The position numbers and the translations under genes are program-made. The notes below the pieces were generated by a model that worked only from the letters and a program-made list of their open reading frames with translations, ran no database searches and had not been told where the DNA came from. From Candidatus Zhuqueibacterota bacterium (lineage in GTDB: Bacteria; Zhuqueibacterota; Zhuqueibacteria; Residuimicrobiales; Krinioviventaceae), in assembly GCA_016929295.1 (NCBI GenBank), contig JAFGJB010000066.1:1-47945 (forward strand): 47,945 nt of DNA. Reading direction: 5' to 3'. How positions within the stretch are numbered: position 1 is the stretch's first letter; the number at the start of each line of letters is the position of its first letter. Of this stretch, positions 7,660 through 16,847 are shown in pieces.

Positions 7660-9609
7660 TTACATTCCTCGTCGAATGGCAACACGAATCCCATCTTCAT
7701 AAGCGGAAACCTGTTCGCCTGTCGTTGGATTGACCTTGAGGAATTCGATCCCGGGTGGAATGGGAAACTCTGAATAGGGTGTATCTTTGAGAACGGTTTT
7801 CATGAAAGAGATCCAGATGGGCAGAGCCCCGGTGGCGCCGGTGATTCCCCCACCCCACTTGTTTCGCAGCGGCCGATTGTCGTCATAGCCGACCCAGACC
7901 GCCGCGACCACATCCGGCGTAAAGCCGATGAACCAGGCATCGCGATAGTCATTTGTCGTCCCGGTCTTGCCGGCACAGGGTCGAAAGAAGCCGCGCCTCT
8001 GCACATCGGTCGCCGTACCATATTCGATGACCCCTGTCAGCATATCAATCAGCACATAGCATGTTTGCGGATCAATCACGCGTTGTGATTCAAGCTTGTG
8101 ATCAAATAAATTTCGTTCGGTTGAAAAAATTTTACGGATCATATAAGGTTCGCGGCGAAAACCCTGGCTGACGATGGTCGCAAAAGCCGCGGCCATTTCC
8201 AGAGGAGAAACGCTGGCCGCTCCCAGGCCGAGAGAGAGATGGGGTTCCAGCGGGCCTTTAATTCCCAAATCCCTCGCATAATCAACGACAACCTGCGGCG
8301 TCACCTTTTCAATGACCTTGGCGGCGATGACGTTGCGCGACTCGGCCAGCGCCATCTTGAGCGTCAGCGGTCCGCGATACTTGCGATCGAAATTGCGTGG
8401 CTCCCACACCTGGTTATAAATCCTGAACTGCGTCGGCTCATCGACCATTACCATTGACGGATCGATCAGTCCCTTGTCGAGCGCAGCAAGATAGGTGATG
8501 GGCTTGAAAGCCGAGCCGGGCGCGCGATTCTCGCCGAGCGCGCGATTGAAAGGAGCGCGCTGATAATCTCGTCCGCCGACGAGCGCTTTGACCGCGCCGG
8601 TTTTTGGATCGATGGCGACCAATGCGGCCTGCGGATAGGTCTCGCGTTCGGCCCATGTCGATGTCTCGTAGGGTTCGAGGCCGATGAGATCATCGAGCTC
8701 GGTCAGGCCGTCTTTGACAGCGCGACTGGCGGCGAGCTGATAGCGCGAGCTCAATGTGGTATATATATCGAGGCCACCGTACATGACCGCGTGACGGCCA
8801 AACTCCTCGCTCGCCTGGTCGACGGCCGCATCGATGAAATATTCAGCATGTCCGTAGAGATCGTAAATCCGTCTGTATGAGAGCCGCTCGACGGTCGCGT
8901 TGCTGTATTCATCCGTGGTGATGACCTGCTCGTCTAGCATGCGTTTGAGAACAAATAATTGTCGTTCTTTGGCGATGTCCGGATATTTATACGGATTATA
9001 TCTTGCCGGCCATCGCGGGATGCCGGCCAACATGGCAGCCTCGGCGGTGGTCAGTTCGTCCGCGTGCTTTGAAAAATAGGTTTGCGCAGCTAATTCAATG
9101 CCATAGATGCCCGAGCCAAAATCGATTTGATTCAGATAGGCTTCGAGAATGTCATCCTTGCTGAACTGCTGCTCAATTTGCAGCGTCACAAAAAGTTCCT
9201 GAACCTTGCGCATCCAGGAACGCTCAAAGCTGAAAAACAGATTCTTCGCCAGCTGCTGGGTGATCGTGCTGCCGCCCTGGGTGACACGGCCGACGCGCAG
9301 ATTGGAGATGAAGGCGCGCAGGAGGCCGCGTTTGCTGATGCCATGATGCGAGTAAAAAGCCTCATCCTCCAGCACCAGCACAGCATTGACAAGGGATGAC
9401 GAAATCTGTTCGATGGGCACGATCTGACGATCCGCAAGGGTCTTGATCAACTGTCCGTCATCCGCATAGATCTTGGTCGGGGAGGCGAGGGCAATTTTGT
9501 TCAGATCATCCGGGATTTGCGGCAAACGCAACAGTGCATAAATGGCCGTTCCCGAAATGAAAAGAGCAACGGAGATCACACCTATTTTAATGATCCTTTT
9601 CAGCATCAT
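7660..9609 (-). CDS. Class A penicillin-binding protein (PBP1A-like)
   Basis: Bifunctional peptidoglycan synthase: polymerises lipid II and crosslinks stem peptides in the periplasm. Counting from the ATG at 9609 (GAAGGGA just upstream), residues 6-28 are the membrane anchor. EDEAFYSHHG at 81-90 and GGSTITQQ at 112-119 are the GT51 glycosyltransferase motifs. SAFK at 366-369, SRN at 424-426 and KTG at 548-550 are the transpeptidase motifs. All catalytic residues are present; 649 residues is compact for PBP1A because there is no large insert or C-terminal tail. The frame extends 16 codons further upstream, but that would lie inside the preceding gene and lacks a ribosome-binding site. Confidence 0.95.
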   Translation of the reverse strand: MMLKRIIKIGVISVALFISGTAIYALLRLPQIPDDLNKIALASPTKIYADDGQLIKTLADRQIVPIEQISSSLVNAVLVLEDEAFYSHHGISKRGLLRAFISNLRVGRVTQGGSTITQQLAKNLFFSFERSWMRKVQELFVTLQIEQQFSKDDILEAYLNQIDFGSGIYGIELAAQTYFSKHADELTTAEAAMLAGIPRWPARYNPYKYPDIAKERQLFVLKRMLDEQVITTDEYSNATVERLSYRRIYDLYGHAEYFIDAAVDQASEEFGRHAVMYGGLDIYTTLSSRYQLAASRAVKDGLTELDDLIGLEPYETSTWAERETYPQAALVAIDPKTGAVKALVGGRDYQRAPFNRALGENRAPGSAFKPITYLAALDKGLIDPSMVMVDEPTQFRIYNQVWEPRNFDRKYRGPLTLKMALAESRNVIAAKVIEKVTPQVVVDYARDLGIKGPLEPHLSLGLGAASVSPLEMAAAFATIVSQGFRREPYMIRKIFSTERNLFDHKLESQRVIDPQTCYVLIDMLTGVIEYGTATDVQRRGFFRPCAGKTGTTNDYRDAWFIGFTPDVVAAVWVGYDDNRPLRNKWGGGITGATGALPIWISFMKTVLKDTPYSEFPIPPGIEFLKVNPTTGEQVSAYEDGIRVAIRRGM

Positions 9610-10495
9610 CGTCCCTTCGGTATGGAATCTGCAATTTCGGCGCGTCCTCAATGGCATTGATCTCTCTGATCAGATACTCAACTGCCATTTCGGAGGCGTA
9701 CATGGAATGCATCTTTGTCCTCGAATCGCCATTGACCTCAAATACTATTTCGACGCCGTCATCTTCAAGCCAGAGCGATATGCCAACGCGCAGCAGTGAA
9801 TTCTGCCACTGCACCAACCTATACGGATCATTGACAATCTGCAATTGATAGGCACGCGGCAATTGATCAAAAGCTCGAAAAAAAATGGACGCCGGCACCA
9901 TTCGACCGCGATATTTTTCCCGCTGCTCCACCTCGGGAAGCGCCGTGGTCTCGCTCTCGGCCGCAGATTCCAGGGTCAGGTGGCTTTCTCGTATCGGTTT
10001 TTCGTAGCCGTCCAGGAAATGGAAGACGAGCTGGTTTCCTGAGAGAGAGAGCTGCGTTTTTTGCCATTCCATCGTGCGATTCATCGCAAAGAGATCAAGC
10101 GGATCAACAATCCGCCTGGCCATATTCTGCGGAACAGTCTTGTAAAAATCGTTGAATTCTTCTCGCGTCATGCTCATACTGTGACGAATGGACAATACGG
10201 CTTCGAGATCCTCGAGATTATTGATAGCGTGCTCGACATTCTCCGGGCTCGTCACCACCTGTGCGGAGTCAAGTTCATCGAGCCCTAGCTGCTCTTTGCG
10301 ATCCTCTTCCCACAATCGGCCCGTTTGCGGTCGAAGGGGATTGGACAGCAACAGGAGTTGGCCCATTCCGATTTCGACCAGATCAAAAAGTAACTCGGCG
10401 ACAATGAGAAACAGGAAAGCAATGCCGACAAAAATAATCTTTGAGCGCAAGCGTTGAGCCGTTCCATTGTCGAGATTTTCATGATTCTCTTTCAT
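9587..10495 (-). CDS. Membrane-anchored protein of unknown function
   Basis: 302 residues: a short cytoplasmic N-terminus, one transmembrane helix at about 22-48 (FVGIAFLFLIVAELL), then an acidic, probably periplasmic domain. The segment around 90-115 is helical and charged. The C-terminal half alternates strands (YQLQIVNDPYRL, ISLWLEDDGVEIVFEV). I see no catalytic motif. A good AGGAA precedes the ATG. The end overlaps the start of the PBP gene by 23 bases, so the two are translationally linked; a role in cell-wall assembly is possible but is inference from position only. Confidence 0.75.
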   Translation of the reverse strand: MKENHENLDNGTAQRLRSKIIFVGIAFLFLIVAELLFDLVEIGMGQLLLLSNPLRPQTGRLWEEDRKEQLGLDELDSAQVVTSPENVEHAINNLEDLEAVLSIRHSMSMTREEFNDFYKTVPQNMARRIVDPLDLFAMNRTMEWQKTQLSLSGNQLVFHFLDGYEKPIRESHLTLESAAESETTALPEVEQREKYRGRMVPASIFFRAFDQLPRAYQLQIVNDPYRLVQWQNSLLRVGISLWLEDDGVEIVFEVNGDSRTKMHSMYASEMAVEYLIREINAIEDAPKLQIPYRRDDDAEKDH

Positions 10496-10546
10496 TCGTT
10501 TTTCCTGTTTGCCAGAACGAACTGCAAGGGATATGGACTCTCCCCA

Positions 10547-11401
10547 TCAGAATTTAAACGGGATCGGCGTAAAACAAGTTACAAAAATGATGAACATAAT
10601 GACGGCAAGAAATTTGCGTTTGCGATCCAGCGGCGTCACATCATCAAGAGGCGGCGGATGTTTTCGCCCCAGCAGCAGCAAGACAAATAGCAGCGCCCAG
10701 CCGCTGTATATCGCTGTCAAACCAGCGAGAGCGACGATGAAAAGCGGCATATATCGAAATCCTCGCCGGCCGAATAGGCTGTAAAATATATGCCCGCCAT
10801 CCAGTTGGCCAACGGGAAGTAAATTGAGCGACGTGACAAAGAGCCCCACCCAGCCGGCATAGGCCATCGGGTGGAGTAAAACGTCATTTTCTTTTGCAAC
10901 GGGGCCGATCGCCAGACAGGAGATCAACTTGTAGATCAACGATTCGCCCAACACGATATTCATACCTTCGGATAAATCCGAGGTCGGCGTAATGTCTGAC
11001 AGGGACACGCCAAAGTAAATGACCGGGATCGTCACGATGAAACCGGCCAGCGGTCCAGCCGCGCCGACATCAAAGAGCGCCTTTTTGTTGGGAATCGGCC
11101 CGCGCATCTGAATCATCGCCCCCATGGTGCCGAACGGATTGATATAGGGAAACGGGATGAAAAAAGGCAGCGTCGCCGCTATTTTATAACGACGACACAT
11201 GAGATAGTGCCCCATCTCGTGGGCGAGCAGGATGGTAATGACGGCAATGCTGTACCACATGCCCACGGTGATCCACGTTGACGCAATGGTGAGAAAGAAA
11301 AGTAAAACGTTGATCCATGGTTTGTCAACCGGCAGCGGACGGAGTCGAATGCGACGTCTGGCTGGCGGAGATGGTGTTGGGTAAAAATCTTCTGTTTGCA
11401 T
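10547..11401 (-). CDS. Site-2-protease-family (M50) membrane metallopeptidase
   Basis: Integral-membrane zinc peptidase, 284 residues. HEMGH at 61-65 is the HExxH zinc site, inside a transmembrane helix. NLLPVGQLDGGH at 193-204 carries the third zinc ligand, Asp201. At least six hydrophobic helices are visible. It lacks PDZ or CBS domains and is shorter than RseP, resembling the stand-alone M50 group whose substrates are mostly unknown. It may cleave membrane-embedded regulators, but no anti-sigma factor is adjacent. Upstream lies a decayed SAM hydrolase remnant and then the deoxynucleoside kinase gene. Confidence 0.9.
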   Translation of the reverse strand: MQTEDFYPTPSPPARRRIRLRPLPVDKPWINVLLFFLTIASTWITVGMWYSIAVITILLAHEMGHYLMCRRYKIAATLPFFIPFPYINPFGTMGAMIQMRGPIPNKKALFDVGAAGPLAGFIVTIPVIYFGVSLSDITPTSDLSEGMNIVLGESLIYKLISCLAIGPVAKENDVLLHPMAYAGWVGLFVTSLNLLPVGQLDGGHIFYSLFGRRGFRYMPLFIVALAGLTAIYSGWALLFVLLLLGRKHPPPLDDVTPLDRKRKFLAVIMFIIFVTCFTPIPFKF

Positions 11402-11421
11402 AGTGATCTGCTTGGGCCTCG

Positions 11422-11571
11422 TCAGGGGATTTCATTCAGGACAACCTGTTCACCTTTTTTTATTTAGAGATATTGGGCGGCGTTGCCATCGCGTACGGCG
11501 ATCTTCAAATGATCCTGAGTGCCAAAATCAGTCGCCAGCGTAATGATCGATGATTTTTTCGTCATCGTCAT
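11422..11571 (-). pseudogene. Remnant of a SAM hydroxide adenosyltransferase (DUF62) gene, centre deleted
   Basis: A frame starting at ATG 11571 or 11565, overlapping the end of the deoxynucleoside kinase gene, reads MTKKSSIITLATDFGTQD, which is the typical N-terminus of the DUF62/SAM hydrolase family. It then passes directly into LKIAVRDGNAAQYL, which resembles the C-terminal end of the same family (normally 250-270 residues). A TAA at 11464-11466 interrupts the frame, but the same frame continues as IKKGEQVVLNEIP to a second stop at 11422-11424, again matching the family tail. I read this as a gene that lost roughly 200 codons in frame and acquired a nonsense codon. A mis-assembly is the main alternative. 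Confidence 0.7.
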
Positions 11572-12220
11572 CCCGTCGGTTCATGAAAGGCATCAACTGG
11601 TCGTACACAGTATGGATCTGCTCGGGATGTTTTTCGAAATCAAATTCATCCGCATTGACTGTCAGCACGGTCATCTGCTCGGAAATTCGCCCGATCCATC
11701 GATCATAAGCGCCATTCAATTCATGCAGATAATCGACGGTGATATTCCTCTCAAATTCGCGACCGCGCTTGCGGATATGGGTGATCAACGTCCAGGTCGA
11801 TGCTTTGAGATAAAGGACGAGATCCGGTTTGCGCAGATAACTGGTCATGACAGCGAAGAGATCCTGATAGTTGCGATAATCGCGATCTGACATATGTCCC
11901 TGTTTGTGAAGAATATAGGCAAATATTTCAGCATCTTCATAGATAGATCGATCCTGCACGCACGGCACCGGGCTTTCTGAAATAGCTTTCTGGTCGATGA
12001 ATCTTTGCGATAAAAAATAGACCTGCAGGTTAAAGCTCCAGCGATCCATGTCCCGATAAAAATCTGTCAGATATGGATTATTGATGACGCGCTCAAAATA
12101 GGGGCGTAAATGAAACCGAGCTGAAATTTTAGTTGTCAGGGTTGTCTTGCCAACGCCGATGTTGCCGGCTATGGCCATGAAAAACGGCTTTTTCAAGGTG
12201 TCCGCTGGCTGAGCTATCAT
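11528..12220 (-). CDS. Deoxynucleoside kinase (dNK/dGK-dAK family)
   Basis: Phosphorylates deoxynucleosides in the salvage pathway, using ATP; cytoplasmic. 230 residues. The P-loop is GNIGVGKT at 19-26, and DRS at 90-92 (in CVQDRSIYEDAEIFA) is the conserved deoxynucleoside kinase motif. RKRGREFE further on fits the lid region. The length agrees with bacterial deoxyadenosine/deoxyguanosine kinases. The start is ATG 12220, eight bases after the TPR lipoprotein stop. The last codons overlap, in another frame, the start of the DUF62 remnant, so the ancestral operon had overlapping genes here. Confidence 0.92.
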   Translation of the reverse strand: MIAQPADTLKKPFFMAIAGNIGVGKTTLTTKISARFHLRPYFERVINNPYLTDFYRDMDRWSFNLQVYFLSQRFIDQKAISESPVPCVQDRSIYEDAEIFAYILHKQGHMSDRDYRNYQDLFAVMTSYLRKPDLVLYLKASTWTLITHIRKRGREFERNITVDYLHELNGAYDRWIGRISEQMTVLTVNADEFDFEKHPEQIHTVYDQLMPFMNRRDDDDEKIIDHYAGD

Positions 12221-12228
12221 GCTTTAAC

Positions 12229-14775
12229 TTAGCTTCCATAGTATGTCGTGCGATTTGACCGAGCCGCGAGAGTCGCAGGGTGAAATTGAACATCTTTCAC
12301 GCTATTGCCGTCCAGATCTGTCAAGCGAAAATAGAAACCTATTTCTCCCATGATATCATCCACGCGAACGAGGAGGTAATTCGTGCCGATCCGCAGCTTT
12401 GCCGGCGTAATATACTCATCCAGGACGGCATCTCCACGAACATTTTTCATCATCACCAATTCATCATTGAGCCAGGCTTTCAATCGCCCGTTCATGCCGA
12501 ATCGAAGCCGAACGTTTTTAAAATTTTTAGAGTTTATTTCCAGCAAGGCATAGACAGCGTGATTCAGGGAGGTCCCGGCTATTTCCTTAAGATCGACATA
12601 ACCGTCGAACAGCTCATCGCGGCGGGTGATAATCGCTTTGGAATATTTATCATTGCCAATCCAGCGATCGACAGCTATTTTTTCCGGCCAGAACTGCTGG
12701 TGAAATCCACGCTGTAGATCAAAAGGTCCGATGATTTTCCAATCACCTTCGCAAGGAACGCCGATGTCGTTCAACATCTTTTCAGCGACATCGCCACTGT
12801 CCAAGAGATGCTCGGCAGCAGCCATCGCAATCGTGCCATTCATTTGAAAATGTGGATTCGTGGATGCACCCCCGAAATGATAGAGTCCCGCCGCCCAATC
12901 GCGTATCGGAAAACCACGCTTATGGGCAAGCTGAAGAGAGTTGAAATAGTATCGCCAATAGTTGCTCCACGAGGCTGGACCTGCATATTGATACGTCTGG
13001 TGATCAGTCACCTGGTCGAACAGATTTTCGGCCTCCGTGGTGCTGCCGCTTCGCAGATCAAAGATCAATTTAAACGCCACTGCCGCACGGCGGGTGATCG
13101 GATCACTGCTTGATGCAATCGTCATTTCCAGCAAGTTATCCACCAGGTCCAGTCCCACGTTGAAATAAAGCGCCCATGACGCAAGATAAAGCAATCTGTT
13201 GCCTTTGAAACCGCCTCGGCCAATTTCATCTGTCTCTTTTTTGAGTATATCAATGAAATATTTTTCATACTCTGCCGAGCTGCGATTCAAGTAGAGCAGA
13301 GCAATTTTATAGCCTACATTCTCGGGATTTTCCTGCGCCGCACTCTGCAAATACTCTTCCGCTTTCGCCACATTGCCCTGTAACAGTTCATTATAAGCCA
13401 GGCGATTCAGGGTGCTGGCGCGAAACCTTTTCTCGGATGAGTTTGCCAGCGTCTCCTGCAGTATCTTTTCGGCTTTCCTGATATGGCCGAGATCTTGATA
13501 GGCGATCGCCAGATGATCGCGGGAAGGCCAAAAATCGGCATTGAGTGACAGAGCTTGTCGATACATGCGGATGGATTCCTGCAGACGTCCTTCCCGCTGC
13601 AGGAGCTCGGCATAGCTGTCAAATGGATTTGGCTCGTCAGGCGCCAATTCGGCATACTTTTCCAAAATGTGAAAGGCGTGATCGATTTCTCCAATGTAGG
13701 CGTACGCATATGCAAGCTGGTTATAGGCCATTTTATGTTTTGGATTCAGCTCGATGGTGGTCTCGTATTTCTCGATCGCCTTTACATAATTATGGGCCAC
13801 AGAAAAATAGTAATTTCCGAGCTCATAGTGCACGCCGTCGTCCTCCGGATACAACTCGATGACTTGATTGTACAGCTGAACGGCGGTGTAGAACTCGCCC
13901 GCCAACAGGGCCTGCATCGCGAGGATGGGCGCTTCCTCGCGAAACGACAGGGCGTGAGAATATTTGACGGCTTTTTCCAGATAGGGCCTGGCCTTTTCTT
14001 CATAGCCGAGGTTGATCAACGCGTACGCCAAATTTTGATAAGCGGTCGCGAAAGTGGTGTCAATTTCAACAGCCTTGATGAACAACGGCACTGCGTCCGG
14101 AAAATAAAATTGCTCCATCTTTTCGACGCCGGCGATGAAATACTTGTAGGCTTCTTTTGAGGTCGTCGAAATATCCGCATAAACCTCCGGCTTCGCTTCC
14201 TGCTTTTCTTCGAGCAGACCGAGTAGCGTAAAAGACAGATCTGCAATGACGCTGTTGAGAGCATCCAGCGTATCCGCCTTTGCGCTCTGGGCTGACAGTT
14301 GGCGAATGACCTGCCCATCCTGCCGCTGCCGCAGTTCAACATCGACGTGCAAGATGGTGTCATCCATGTGAAAACGGCCAGCCACCAGGACATCCGCGTT
14401 CAGCTCCGCGGCCAATCTCTGGCCGGCGCGATCGTCAGTCAGATCGCTTGCCGATATCCCCAATTTCACAAAGGCGTCGCCAACGAAGCGGGACGGAGCA
14501 AGATTGAGTTGGGGAGATTGAGCCAAAGCCCGCAGCAACTTTTGCTTCAACCCATCCTGCAGCCATGCGGGCGCATTCGCTGATGAATCGGCTTGAAAAT
14601 CCAGGAGCGCCACTTTTTTCTTCTGGGCGGCGGCGATTTGTATCGTCTCCACCTCTTGCCGCATGAGGGCAGTGATTGGCTGCGTGCCCAACCTGATTTT
14701 TCGATCACTTTGATCACCGCAGCTGACCACGATCAACAGCGTCGCAATGATCAAGATCTCATTCATTTTTTTCAT
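12229..14775 (-). CDS. TPR-repeat lipoprotein with N-terminal TolB-like domain
   Basis: 848-residue predicted lipoprotein. The signal ends IVVSC with Cys19 as lipidation site. Residues about 52-195 form an alpha/beta domain (KKVALLDFQADS, ADVLVAGRFHMDD) like the FlgO/CsgG/TolB-N type that often precedes TPRs. Residues about 205-520 hold eight or more tetratricopeptide repeats with the A/Y/P pattern (AYQNLAYALINLGYEEKA, MAYNQLAYAYAYIGEIDHA). The C-terminal 150 residues look like a beta-sandwich, PA14-like module (VRLRFGMNGRLKAWLNDE, NYLLVRVDD). It is probably a periplasmic scaffold or sensor. It starts 13 bases after a SpoIIE phosphatase gene with AGGTGAG before the ATG, so the two are likely co-translated. 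Confidence 0.85.
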   Translation of the reverse strand: MKKMNEILIIATLLIVVSCGDQSDRKIRLGTQPITALMRQEVETIQIAAAQKKKVALLDFQADSSANAPAWLQDGLKQKLLRALAQSPQLNLAPSRFVGDAFVKLGISASDLTDDRAGQRLAAELNADVLVAGRFHMDDTILHVDVELRQRQDGQVIRQLSAQSAKADTLDALNSVIADLSFTLLGLLEEKQEAKPEVYADISTTSKEAYKYFIAGVEKMEQFYFPDAVPLFIKAVEIDTTFATAYQNLAYALINLGYEEKARPYLEKAVKYSHALSFREEAPILAMQALLAGEFYTAVQLYNQVIELYPEDDGVHYELGNYYFSVAHNYVKAIEKYETTIELNPKHKMAYNQLAYAYAYIGEIDHAFHILEKYAELAPDEPNPFDSYAELLQREGRLQESIRMYRQALSLNADFWPSRDHLAIAYQDLGHIRKAEKILQETLANSSEKRFRASTLNRLAYNELLQGNVAKAEEYLQSAAQENPENVGYKIALLYLNRSSAEYEKYFIDILKKETDEIGRGGFKGNRLLYLASWALYFNVGLDLVDNLLEMTIASSSDPITRRAAVAFKLIFDLRSGSTTEAENLFDQVTDHQTYQYAGPASWSNYWRYYFNSLQLAHKRGFPIRDWAAGLYHFGGASTNPHFQMNGTIAMAAAEHLLDSGDVAEKMLNDIGVPCEGDWKIIGPFDLQRGFHQQFWPEKIAVDRWIGNDKYSKAIITRRDELFDGYVDLKEIAGTSLNHAVYALLEINSKNFKNVRLRFGMNGRLKAWLNDELVMMKNVRGDAVLDEYITPAKLRIGTNYLLVRVDDIMGEIGFYFRLTDLDGNSVKDVQFHPATLAARSNRTTYYGS

Positions 14776-14787
14776 GATCTCACCTAC

Positions 14788-16761
14788 CTAGATAAACTGA
14801 GCGATGATCATGGTGATGTCATCGTGCTGTCTGGCGCCTTGCACAAATTCGTTGATCTGTCGCATAATTCGGCGCTGCATGTCGTAGGCGCCAACGACAT
14901 GATTCGCCGCAATGATATCATACAGCCTTTCCTCGCCAAACTCTTCCAGATTTTCATTCATTGCCTCGGAAATGCCATCCGTATACAGGATGAGCACATC
15001 ACCGGCCGCGAATTGAATACAATGTTCCTCGGTAGACTCTAAAAATGTGACATCATCAACCAGGCCGAGCCCCATACCGCGAGGGATGTAGACATCGACA
15101 TCATGGTGATTTTTACATCGCTTGGCAATGACCGCGTTATGGCCGGCGCGAACGTATGAAAACTCGAGTTTTTGCATGTCCAGGACGCCATAGACCATCG
15201 TTGTAAATACGCGCTTGTCTATATTTTTGTTCAGATATTTGTTCAATTGTGCGACAAGATTTTTCGGCGAGCTGACGAGATCGGCCAGCGATGTCATCAT
15301 ACCCTTGATTTCAGCCATATAAAAAGCGGCGGACGCGCCTTTGCCCGAGACATCGGCAATGGCGATGCCGATGCGATAGTCATCTATATAGAAATAATCG
15401 TAATAATCACCACCCACTTCTGCCGCAGGAATGCAGAGGCCGACGATATCCAGTCCCGGCAGTTTTGGCTGAAATACCGGCAACAGACTCTGCTGAACCG
15501 ACCTGGCGATCTCCAACTCTTTTTTAATCCGCTCCTGTTCGGTCAAATCCTGCAAAAGCAGTGAATTGCGAATGGCCAGGCCCGCTTGATGACTCAGGGT
15601 GCGCAGAAACATTTTCTCATCCGGGTCATAGCCGGACTCATCGACCTCTTCGGACAACAATAAAAATCCAATTGTTTCGCCCTGGCTCACCAGAGGTGCG
15701 ATGAGATCAATGCTCTTGAACTCGACTTGTTGATTCAACAACCTGACGAGGTCATTGAACTGATCTCTGTGGGTGATCTCATCCGTCGTGAATGGCTCGC
15801 GTCTTTGCAGACATTCCTGGTAGCACACCTGAGGAAACTCTTGTTCAATTCTTTTGACGATATTATGCGGGTGGCCCCATTGCGACATGATGACCTTTTG
15901 CGCACCGCGCTCCTGAATCAGGAACAACACGCCCTGTTTGGCGCCCATGTAATTCACAATTCGTTCGGTCACCAATTGCACAAGCCGGGAATGTTCAAAC
16001 GAAAAAACAAGATCACGGGAAAAATCTTCAATGGCGCTTTTTTCGCGCAAGCGCAGCGTCATATAGTTGAATGAGGCCGAGAGTTTGCCGATTTCATCTC
16101 TGGAGCGACTTTCAACATGCGTGTCATAATTGCCATTGGACACATCCAGCATGGCGAGCGACAGCGTATTGAGGGGTTTTGTGATTCGTCTGCCAATGAT
16201 TATCGACAAAATGACGACGACGAGAAACGCGATGCCGAGGATGTAGATGTTCATCCATAACTTACGACGCGAATTAATATTGAATTCAATCAAAGAGAAA
16301 CCAACATCGACTTTTCCTCTGGATTCACGATCAAAGCGGATGGTCACTGCCAGCCGATCAAAATCATTCCAGCTTTCTTCGGCGATCTGCCCTTTCGTCA
16401 AACGCAGCACCAGATCATATTTTTCATCCGGCGTTAAAAAACTCGATTCAACATCGAGGTCCTGCGTATCAAGGGTGTAGGCGATCAAATTGCGATCCTG
16501 ATCAAAAATGGCGATATAAATCAGTCCCTCGCCCGCCTCTGATTCCATGATGCGGTCGATCCAGTCTTGATACATAAAGAGGTCCGCTGCATCGGCAAAT
16601 CGAATTGAAGCGATGAGCTTGGCGACTCGCTCCATATTCTGCTGCAGCTCCCGACGTTCGAGCCGAATCTCCCTGCGGGTGAAAAAATGAAAGACCGTAC
16701 CCATCAGAATGAGTAGGAGCACGATGATGACAGCGGATAATTTAACCCAGATTCGATTCAA
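14788..16761 (-). CDS. HAMP-GAF-SpoIIE phosphatase with periplasmic sensor
   Basis: PP2C-type serine phosphatase expected to dephosphorylate a STAS-domain anti-anti-sigma-type protein. It has TM1 at 7-27, a periplasmic sensing region of about 140 residues (30-168), TM2 at about 171-190, HAMP at about 190-243 (ITKPLNTLS), GAF at about 255-400 and SpoIIE phosphatase at about 435-655. Metal-binding aspartates are visible in GGDYYDYF (Asp452), IADVSGKG (Asp470) and near the end in HDDITMI. The linker LEIARSVQQSLLPVFQP is the helical segment normal for RsbU-like enzymes. Of the four phosphatases here, it has the clearest two-helix transmembrane sensor. Confidence 0.93.
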   Translation of the reverse strand: MNRIWVKLSAVIIVLLLILMGTVFHFFTRREIRLERRELQQNMERVAKLIASIRFADAADLFMYQDWIDRIMESEAGEGLIYIAIFDQDRNLIAYTLDTQDLDVESSFLTPDEKYDLVLRLTKGQIAEESWNDFDRLAVTIRFDRESRGKVDVGFSLIEFNINSRRKLWMNIYILGIAFLVVVILSIIIGRRITKPLNTLSLAMLDVSNGNYDTHVESRSRDEIGKLSASFNYMTLRLREKSAIEDFSRDLVFSFEHSRLVQLVTERIVNYMGAKQGVLFLIQERGAQKVIMSQWGHPHNIVKRIEQEFPQVCYQECLQRREPFTTDEITHRDQFNDLVRLLNQQVEFKSIDLIAPLVSQGETIGFLLLSEEVDESGYDPDEKMFLRTLSHQAGLAIRNSLLLQDLTEQERIKKELEIARSVQQSLLPVFQPKLPGLDIVGLCIPAAEVGGDYYDYFYIDDYRIGIAIADVSGKGASAAFYMAEIKGMMTSLADLVSSPKNLVAQLNKYLNKNIDKRVFTTMVYGVLDMQKLEFSYVRAGHNAVIAKRCKNHHDVDVYIPRGMGLGLVDDVTFLESTEEHCIQFAAGDVLILYTDGISEAMNENLEEFGEERLYDIIAANHVVGAYDMQRRIMRQINEFVQGARQHDDITMIIAQFI

Positions 16762-16847
16762 AATGAAGCATCCTCTGACACGACTTTTTCAGCAGTTCTG
16801 AACTGCCTAGTTTAACGATAAACAACAAGGATTTCAAGTCTATTCTT

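Noticed and set aside
11422-11571. A small functional 35-residue peptide
   Set aside because: Both halves look like opposite ends of one enzyme family and the frame continues in family-like sequence after the stop, favouring a remnant.
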